21,579 nucleotides of DNA from JBBRLA01 sp038231615 (GTDB lineage Bacteria; Myxococcota_A; Polyangia; Palsa-1104; JAEUJZ01), in assembly GCA_038231615.1 (NCBI GenBank), contig JBBRLA010000054.1, forward strand, positions 1 through 21,579, in the 5' to 3' direction. The notes under the pieces were generated by a model. That model did not search any database, was not told the DNA's origin, and worked only from the letters and a program-made list of their open reading frames with translations. This document shows, piece by piece, positions 1-5,539 of this stretch. Every line of letters begins with the position of its first letter. The first letter of the stretch is position 1. The position numbers and the translations under genes are program-made.

Positions 1-209
1 CCCCCTGGCCTGGCGAGCCGCCCCTTGGGCGCTCCCATTCGGCCTGGCCTGGACTTTGCGCTAAGATGCGCGCGTAGGCTCCGGGGCCGTCGGGGGCTGG
101 GCCGACTACGGCGCAGGTGGCGGGGCCGGCGGGGCGCAAAAGCGACACCGTACGGTTTCGCTTTTGGGCCGGCGGGACCCATAATGTTCCCGCCGCGCGC
201 AGGAATTGG
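1..209. other. Non-coding or unassigned left edge with palindromic DNA
   Basis: I find no convincing gene here. Open frames exist on both strands, but their translations are Arg/Gly/Pro/Ala-rich low-complexity peptides as expected from very GC-rich DNA. The stretch contains a near-perfect 30-bp palindrome (137-166), an 11-bp direct repeat GGGCCGGCGGG on either side of it (about 123-133 and 166-176), and a second small inverted repeat (GGCGGGAC with GTTCCCGCC, 171-194). It lies immediately downstream of the stop codon that ends the kinase fragment, where the rest of a kinase gene would be expected. Confidence 0.5.
137..166. repeat. 30-bp near-perfect palindrome
   Basis: The two arms are CAAAAGCGA and TCGCTTTTG. 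They enclose the perfect 10-bp palindrome ACCGTACGGT, with a single mismatched pair (positions 146 and 157) between arms and core. As RNA it would fold into a long hairpin on either strand. It could be a dyad operator, a terminator-like hairpin or part of a short palindromic repeat element. Only one copy is visible in this window. Confidence 0.75.
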
Positions 210-362
210 CTAGCTAGCGGGCTGCCTGGCAAAGCTGGGGTAAAGCACCTTGATGGCTGCGCGGCGGCCGAGTTGCTCGTGACGGGCCTCGAAGACCTGG
301 CCCATCCCACCGTGACCAAGCAGGCCGGTGATCTGATAGTTCCCGATGTGCTGGCCGATCAC
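210..362 (-). pseudogene. Ser/Thr protein kinase, N-terminal fragment only
   Basis: From a GTG at 362 the minus strand encodes 50 residues matching the start of a bacterial eukaryote-like Ser/Thr kinase (PknB/Hanks type). IGNYQITGLLGHGGMGQVFE is the glycine-rich ATP loop (about residues 6-25), and RRAAIKVL (33-40) carries the ATP-anchoring lysine. A strong Shine-Dalgarno AGGAGG lies 5 bases before the GTG. The frame ends at a TAG (210-212) right after the first lysine motif, and no catalytic HRDxK or DFG motif follows in any minus frame down to position 1. A full kinase domain is about 260 residues, so this is a remnant. Truncation, insertion of the palindromic DNA to its left, or a contig-edge artefact are all possible. 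Confidence 0.8.
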
Positions 363-367
363 GATCG

Positions 368-389
368 CCTCCTGTAATTCACAAGGAGG
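368..389 (-). promoter_or_regulatory. Possible Shine-Dalgarno-sequestering hairpin before the kinase fragment
   Basis: On the minus strand the kinase ribosome site AGGAGG (368-373) is preceded by CCTCCT (384-389), its exact complement, with a 10-base loop. The two can form a 6-bp stem that would bury the ribosome binding site. The pairing is seen in the sequence; a regulatory role is inference. Confidence 0.35.
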
Positions 390-534
390 ACACGGTCAGC
401 GAAGAATTGTGCGCGGATGCTGGAAAAATGAATGCTTGTAGAGGCCGCCGCAGTCCTTTGGTCCTCGGCAAAAACACCCCTGTACATTTCTTGCTCGGCC
501 TGGGGGAAATGGAAATGCGATCGCAAAAAATAGG

Positions 535-563
535 TTGCACGGAACGCCGACTCCCATTAGATA
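535..563 (+). promoter_or_regulatory. Weak candidate sigma-70-like promoter
   Basis: TTGCAC (535-540) and TAGATA (558-563) are separated by 17 bases and lie about 30 bases before the ATG at 592. Each hexamer matches the consensus at only about three positions, so this is a suggestion based on spacing and location. Confidence 0.25.
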
Positions 564-591
564 TGAAGCACCCACAACAGGAGCGTGACTC

Positions 592-1640
592 ATGAGTGCT
601 GCGGCGGAAAAACCAAAATCAGAAAAGCCGAAAGCCGGCCGCGACAAGGCGGCAGAAGAAGCGGTTCACGTCCCATCGCCGAATCTCGCAACCGATACAA
701 CCCGCGAAGGGGGTGGGACCGCGGGGCGTGACGGGCCCGCGCGGGCCGCTTCCCGGTCGATGCCACCGGCAATCAAATCCCCATCGACAAGGGGACCGGC
801 GACGTCAGCGGCATCACCGATAAGCAGCGCCAGCGTATCGTCGACTCGATCCAGGATCGAGATTTCGGCACGGTGCTGGACGAGTCGCTCAGCAAGATGA
901 AACAGGGGGCGCTGGATCCGCTGAAGCAGGACCTGGCGGCGGAGGGCCTGCACACCTATTTCCAACTTGTCCTCGTTGCCCGGAGCATCAACGCGAACGA
1001 GGCGGCGCAGGGCAGCCCGTTTTACAAGGAGAAGCTGCCCGGTGCGGTGAAAAACCTGTGCGACGTGGCCGACAACAAGGCCTATCTGATGACGGTAGCC
1101 CAGGTGGACAGCGATAGCATGCGCGCCGACCTTGAGGAGCTGAACCACACCACCAAGTTGGAACAGGTGGTCGCGCCCTTCAGCAACACGCTGGGCATCC
1201 ATGAGGGCAACCTGCAATTTTCCCTGGGCAACCGCGTGCGTGCCTCGACCAACGCCATGACCTCGACCTTCGTGCTGAACCCGACGCTGAAGGTGGACCT
1301 GACAGATGCGCTGGAGTGGACCTTGGGCCCGGCGACCCGAGGCGTCCTCCGGCGGGCGGCGAATCAACAGCTCAGCCAGAGCGCCGCGGCAGCAGCACTT
1401 TTGGCCCAACCGCCCACTCCGATCGAGGCCCCTCCCCAGGGACCGACGATCAACCTGAACGTGGCCCAGCCGCCGACGGCCGCCACCCCCGGGGCCCATG
1501 GCCACGTCGCCCAGCCGGCCCACACCGGCACTGGCGGGACCGTGGCCCATGGTCACGTCGCCAAGCCAGCCCACACCGGCACCGGCGGGACCGCGGCCCC
1601 CGGAGTGACGGTCCCGGCTGGAGCCATCAAGCACGCCTGA
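592..1640 (+). CDS. Unrecognised protein with C-terminal tandem repeats; apparent frameshift
   Basis: I do not recognise the family. The ATG at 592 follows CAGGAGCG. The first ~50 residues (Lys/Glu/Ala-rich) read in one frame. From about 744 the sensible protein continues in the -1 frame (GRFPVDATGNQIPIDKGTG...) and runs to the TGA at 1638-1640. That second frame is closed upstream by a TGA at 729-731 and has no ATG before 873, so neither frame alone gives a whole protein. A single lost base in the G/C-rich stretch 732-760 would explain this. The joined protein is about 349 residues, soluble, with no signal peptide or membrane segment. A globular-looking middle (about 50-260) is followed by an Ala/Pro-rich tail with two 17-residue repeats. 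If the frameshift is real, only the part from an internal start (ATG 873, or GTG 867) would be made. Confidence 0.65.
1500..1601 (+). repeat. Two tandem 51-bp coding repeats
   Basis: Two adjacent 17-codon units encode GHVAQPAHTGTGGTVAH and GHVAKPAHTGTGGTAAP. The DNA copies differ at only a few positions, which suggests a recent duplication. The unit is rich in His, Thr, Gly and Pro, like a flexible linker. Confidence 0.8.
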
Positions 1641-1672
1641 GTTCCGGCCTGTCGAATGTATACTGAAGGGAC

Positions 1673-3049
1673 ATGCGTTCCACCCTGAGACCCCGCCGAA
1701 CCTGGATCTTCCCCGTCTGCGCCGCCACCGCCTGCCTGTTCGTGCCCGCCCTGTGTCGGGCCGACATGGAAAGCGACCTGGGCAGCATGCTCCAACACGC
1801 CCTGTACGGCGGGGGGCTCTTCTGGCCCTTCTTCATCTCGTTCCTCTGCGGGCTGGCCACCAGTCTGACGCCGTGTGTGTATCCACTGATCCCGATCACC
1901 GTCAGCCTCTTCGGCGCCCGAGACGACGAGGTGACGCGGGTGCGCGCACTGGCGCTGGCGGGATGCTATGTGGGCGGAATCGCGGTGATGTACTCCAGCC
2001 TGGGGGTGTTCTCCGCGCTCACCGGCATGGTCTTCGGGACATTTATGGCCAACCCCTACGTGATCGTGCCGATCGCCCTGTTCTTCGCGGCGATGGCGGC
2101 GTCGATGTTCGGGGCCTTCGAGATCGGGCTGCCAACTGAATTGCAGGGGCGGCTTTCGAAGATTGGCGGCAAGGGGCCCGGGGGGGCGTTTTTGATGGGC
2201 CTGGTCGCCGGAGTGATCGCCGCGCCCTGCACCGGGCCTCCCCTGGCGGCCCTTCTGGCCTTCGTCGCCACCCATCACTCGACGGCCCCGCACTCGACGC
2301 TGCTGCACTCGGCGGTGCTGGGCGGTTCGCTGCTCTTCGTGTATGCGCTGGGGATGGGCGTATTGTTCTTCGCCATTGCCGGTTTCGCCCTGAAGCTGCC
2401 GCGCTCCGGAGCGTGGATGGACGGGGTGAAGAGCATCTTTGGGGTGGTGATGATCGTGGCGGCGCTGTATTTCTTGCGCAACGTAGTGCCGGCGCTTCAT
2501 GACTATGGCCAGGGGACGCGGTCGTTCTTTCTGCTGAACGCGGGGCTGCTCGGCGCCGGGGTGGCCCTGGGGGCGGTACATCTGTCGTTCCATGACGGGC
2601 TGCTGGTGAAGCTGCGCAAGGGGACCGGGGTGCTGCTCTTGTGCGTGGGGCTCTTCGGGCTGGTGGCCTGGTCGCTGGCCCCCAGAGCGGTTGCCGCGAA
2701 CGGGCCCAAGCTTCACTGGCTTCACGACGAGGCGCAAGCGGTGCGGCAGGCACAGGCGGAGCACAAGCCCCTGCTGGTCGATTTCGCCGCGGAGTGGTGC
2801 CTGCCATGCAAGCAACTGGAACTCAAGACCTTCTCCGACCCGGCGGTGAGCAAGGAGCTGGCCCGCTTCGTGCTCGTGCACATCGACTGCACCGACCCGG
2901 ACGACCCCACCCGCGCGGTGATGGACCGCTACCAGGCGGAGACCCTGCCCACGGTGGTGGTGCGGGACAGCGCCGGCAAAGAGGCCCTGCGCCTGAAGGA
3001 GTTCGCCCCCCCGGAGCGGGTGCTGCCGACGCTGATGAAGATCAACTGA
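1673..3049 (+). CDS. DsbD-family transmembrane thiol:disulfide reductase with C-terminal thioredoxin domain
   Basis: A 458-residue inner-membrane protein that passes electrons from cytoplasmic thioredoxin to periplasmic thiols (family role). The start ATG follows GAAGGGA and is followed by a signal-like segment (about 10-30). The DsbD beta domain follows with several membrane helices. It carries the two conserved redox cysteines in the typical proline contexts: SLTPCVYPLIP (C68) and AAPCTGPP (C186). The C-terminal thioredoxin-like (gamma) domain has WCLPC (W375, C376, C379) and a cis-Pro loop TLPT near 426. The N-terminal alpha domain of E. coli DsbD (565 residues) is missing, so the usual internal relay to a separate substrate-binding domain is absent, as in many shorter DsbD homologues. 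It stands 32 bases after the 592 gene. No symbol is given because the domain set differs from classical dsbD. Confidence 0.9.
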   Translation: MRSTLRPRRTWIFPVCAATACLFVPALCRADMESDLGSMLQHALYGGGLFWPFFISFLCGLATSLTPCVYPLIPITVSLFGARDDEVTRVRALALAGCYVGGIAVMYSSLGVFSALTGMVFGTFMANPYVIVPIALFFAAMAASMFGAFEIGLPTELQGRLSKIGGKGPGGAFLMGLVAGVIAAPCTGPPLAALLAFVATHHSTAPHSTLLHSAVLGGSLLFVYALGMGVLFFAIAGFALKLPRSGAWMDGVKSIFGVVMIVAALYFLRNVVPALHDYGQGTRSFFLLNAGLLGAGVALGAVHLSFHDGLLVKLRKGTGVLLLCVGLFGLVAWSLAPRAVAANGPKLHWLHDEAQAVRQAQAEHKPLLVDFAAEWCLPCKQLELKTFSDPAVSKELARFVLVHIDCTDPDDPTRAVMDRYQAETLPTVVVRDSAGKEALRLKEFAPPERVLPTLMKIN

Positions 3050-3105
3050 ACGCATGTTGCGTCGCGCCGGGTGTCGGCCTGGCTGGGCCCAATCGGGCGG
3101 AAGAA

Positions 3106-3142
3106 TTGATCCTCCGAGCACAATGCAGTTATAATCTTTGTG
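3106..3142 (+). promoter_or_regulatory. Strong sigma-70-type promoter, probable leaderless transcript
   Basis: A perfect -10 box TATAAT (3130-3135) lies 18 bases after TTGATC (3106-3111). The expected transcription start, about 7 bases past the -10 box, falls on the G of the GTG start codon at 3142. There is no Shine-Dalgarno in front of that GTG, so the mRNA may be leaderless. Confidence 0.6.
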
Positions 3143-3981
3143 TGGCTTTCCTGAAAAAAGTGGTCGTTGGGGAGGATGATGACGCCATCGCCCACCTGAT
3201 CGAGATGACCCTCGGGGACGCGGGCTTCCTGTGCCTGCGCGCTCGCAACGGGGAGGAGGCGCTGCTCCTGGCCCGGACCGAGTCGCCCGACCTGCTGGTC
3301 CTGGATGTACTGATGCCGCGCCTCGACGGCATTCAGGCGGTGCGGCGGCTGAAGGCGGACCCCATCCATTCCCGGGTGCCGGTGCTGATGCTGACGGCGC
3401 TCTCGTCGACGGAGGACAAGGTCCGTGGCCTGGAGGCTGGCGCCGACGACTACCTGAGCAAGCCCTTCGACCTGCGGGAACTGCTGGCGCGGGCGCGGGC
3501 GCTGATCCGCCAGAACCGCCGGGAGCGCGATCGCTCGGCGACGACGTCGCTCCCCGGCAGCGAGACCTTCGAGGCCCACCTGCGCAGCCGCCTGGACGAG
3601 GGCGAGGACGTGGCCGTGATTTTCGTGGACCTTGAAGGATTCGGCGCCTTCATGGAGCAGAACGGCTGGCGTCGCGCGGAGGAGGTAGTATCGACCTACG
3701 GGCAGGCCCTGCAGATGGCCGCCCGGGAGGTCGCCGGGGCGATCCTGGCACACCTGGGCGGGGCGGACTTCGCCTTTCTGACGGAACCTTCCGAGGCGGC
3801 GGACCTGGAAGAGGCGATCCGCCGGTCGGGGGCCGAGGCGCAGCAGGCCATGGGCGAATCCAGCCCGCCGCTTTCCCTGGTGACGCTGGACGCAAAAGCG
3901 GGCAAGACCCTGGACGACTTCGTGCGCGCCTCGCTGGCCAGGCGGCGCGGCGGCAAGCGGCACCCGGCGACGAAGCCATAG
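3142..3981 (+). CDS. Response regulator with receiver domain and degenerate GGDEF-like domain
   Basis: 279 residues from the GTG at 3142. The long open frame upstream overlaps dsbD and is not protein-like. Residues 5-122 form a CheY-like receiver: acidic pair D12/D13, phospho-acceptor D55 in LLVLDVLMPRLDG, T86 and K107 (LSKPFD). A linker leads to a second domain (about 135-275) that resembles a diguanylate cyclase fold: VIFVDLEGFGAFMEQNG matches the D-x-D/N-x-F-K region, and LGGADF (204-209) stands where GG(D/E)EF would be. With GGADF the catalytic acidic residues are altered, so it is unlikely to make c-di-GMP and may act as a protein or ligand-binding output. No histidine kinase is adjacent, so its partner is unknown. 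Confidence 0.85.
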   Translation: MAFLKKVVVGEDDDAIAHLIEMTLGDAGFLCLRARNGEEALLLARTESPDLLVLDVLMPRLDGIQAVRRLKADPIHSRVPVLMLTALSSTEDKVRGLEAGADDYLSKPFDLRELLARARALIRQNRRERDRSATTSLPGSETFEAHLRSRLDEGEDVAVIFVDLEGFGAFMEQNGWRRAEEVVSTYGQALQMAAREVAGAILAHLGGADFAFLTEPSEAADLEEAIRRSGAEAQQAMGESSPPLSLVTLDAKAGKTLDDFVRASLARRRGGKRHPATKP

Positions 3982-4008
3982 GCGGCGCGTTCGGTGCTGG
4001 CCAGATGG

Positions 4009-5340
4009 CTATAGCTCCTGGCAGCGGTCCTGGGCCTTTTCGTTTTGGACGGTGTGGAAGCCGAAGCCTCCCCACTCATAGATGACGTGGCGCCTGCCCG
4101 GAGCGTCGGGGTTGGGTTCGAGGTAAGAGTCCCCCCGGTGCAAGGCGCAAAGGTATTCCCGGCCCTCGACCTGGATCAGCCGGGCAGCCAGGAGCGGCCA
4201 GGCCAGCGCGGTGCCGCGCCACAGGTCCACCGTATGCCCGCCGTCATCTACGCGAAACACGTAGGGCCGCAGCGCGTCCTCGTGGTCAAACTCGGCGTAG
4301 TGTCGATGCAGCGCCAAGTAAACCTCCCGTCCGAGGGAGCGGAAGGGCTGCACGAATAAGAAGCGCCGGCGCCCCCGGTGGGCCTGCCAGCTTGTCGGGG
4401 TCGGTCCCGGATCAAGGACGTCGCAGCGGTCGGTGCCGGGGTTTTGGGCCTGGGGTCGCGGATGGGTCGAGTCCGCGTCGCGGACGGTGGCGAAGGTCGT
4501 GCATGAAAGTCCCTCGGCGGTCGGTCCCGCCGGGCAGCAGCGCAGCGCCTGTCCGTGGTGGGTCTCCCGCTGCGCCTGATCGAAGAGGTGATTTCCCAGC
4601 CCGTAGTAGGTGGCGCCGTCACCGTCCTTTTGGCACAGGTGACCCTGGGGCACGTGGGCGTGGGCCCCAACGACCAGCAGGGCGCCCCAGTCGTGGAAGA
4701 GCCGGGCCAGTTGCTCCTGTTCGGGCCCCGGACGCGGGTCATATTCTTTGCCCCAGTGGGGCAGCACCACCACCCGCGGGGTCGAGGCGCGGGCCAGGCC
4801 GATCTGCATCCGCGCCCGCACCAGCGCCTGCGACACATCGGTCAGCGGGCGGTCGATCAGGTTGATGGGAACAAAGGCCCACCATCGCCCGGCGATCTGC
4901 CGCAGGTGCGGTGCCCCCTCCTCGGTCAGCGCCAAAAGCCCCGCCTGCTCAAGCGCCCGCGCCGTCGCCTGGTAGCCAGCCTCACCGAAGTCGCGGCTGT
5001 GGTTGTTGGCCAGCGAGAGTCCCACGAACGGCGCGCCGCGCAAAAGGGGGATGTCCCCCGGCGCCATCCCCAGGCACAGCGCCGGAGGCTTCTTGCACCC
5101 CTGCCCTGCCCCCGGTTCAACTGCCCCCTCCAGATTGCCCACCCAGGCGTCGCCCGGCGCGAACGAGAAGCCGGCCCAGGGCGAGCGAGGGTCGCGAAAA
5201 AGCTCCCGGCGCACCCCGCGGGCCAGGGTCACATCCCCGACGAAGGTGACGCAGCCGTCGTCTCCCGGCACCGGGGCGGCGCGCACGGGCTGGCACAGGA
5301 CCGCGACCAGCACAAGCGCCGCGCGAACGTGCCGGGTCAT
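4009..5340 (-). CDS. CapA-type metallophosphatase (polyglutamate capsule-like), secreted
   Basis: 443 residues from the ATG at 5340, which opens a good signal peptide (MTRHVRAALVLVAVLC, cleavage near AA-21/22). An alternative GTG at 5373 would overlap the end of the upstream reading frame by 8 bases. The CapA metallophosphoesterase motifs appear in order: FVGDVTLARG (33-42), GNLEGA (68-73), LSLANNHSRDFG (108-119), VVLPHWGKEY (191-200), VVGAHAHVPQ (223-232) and YYGLGNHLF (245-253). These supply the His/Asp/Asn residues of the di-metal site. The ~190-residue C-terminal part is not recognised. CapA proteins act in poly-gamma-glutamate synthesis or related envelope polymers, but no capB/capC partners are here, so the substrate is unknown. 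It is probably translated with the DUF3160 gene just upstream. Confidence 0.85.
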   Translation of the reverse strand: MTRHVRAALVLVAVLCQPVRAAPVPGDDGCVTFVGDVTLARGVRRELFRDPRSPWAGFSFAPGDAWVGNLEGAVEPGAGQGCKKPPALCLGMAPGDIPLLRGAPFVGLSLANNHSRDFGEAGYQATARALEQAGLLALTEEGAPHLRQIAGRWWAFVPINLIDRPLTDVSQALVRARMQIGLARASTPRVVVLPHWGKEYDPRPGPEQEQLARLFHDWGALLVVGAHAHVPQGHLCQKDGDGATYYGLGNHLFDQAQRETHHGQALRCCPAGPTAEGLSCTTFATVRDADSTHPRPQAQNPGTDRCDVLDPGPTPTSWQAHRGRRRFLFVQPFRSLGREVYLALHRHYAEFDHEDALRPYVFRVDDGGHTVDLWRGTALAWPLLAARLIQVEGREYLCALHRGDSYLEPNPDAPGRRHVIYEWGGFGFHTVQNEKAQDRCQEL

Positions 5341-5365
5341 GTTCGGGCCCGAGCGCCCGGCTGCA

Positions 5366-5539
5366 TCAATCACGCCCGCGCCCGTTGCTCCACAGCTTGC
5401 GGAAGTTGAACTTGAGCCACGACGGCCGCGGCGCGGTCTTCACCTGCTTGCGCCACTGTCCATCGTCGAGCTGCTGCCCGCCCACCACCTCATGGTAGGA
5501 ATACACGTCCCCGGGGGCCGGCACCTGGATGCCGCGGTC
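5366..5539 (-). pseudogene. C-terminal remainder of the DUF3160 protein beyond an in-frame TAA
   Basis: Directly after the TAA at 5540-5542, the same reading frame continues for 57 codons to a TGA at 5366-5368. The translation contains PGDVYSYHEVVGGQQLDDGQW and later RPSWLKFNF. This corresponds to the closing part of DUF3160 proteins as I know them (a G-x-VFSYYEF-like strand, then RLTDEEW, then a Trp-containing end). It is therefore the missing C-terminus of the upstream gene. It has no start of its own. Confidence 0.7.

Noticed and set aside
1673..3049. Calling the membrane protein CcdA or a cytochrome-c biogenesis protein
   Set aside because: The fused C-terminal thioredoxin domain with WCLPC and the full set of helices fit DsbD better than the shorter CcdA.
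2641..3141. Upstream extension of the response-regulator frame
   Set aside because: It overlaps the dsbD-like gene in another frame and is Arg/Gly/Pro-rich; the receiver domain begins right after the GTG at 3142.
3982..4008. Possible terminator between the convergent response-regulator and CapA genes
   Set aside because: No convincing stem or T-run is present in this 27-base gap.
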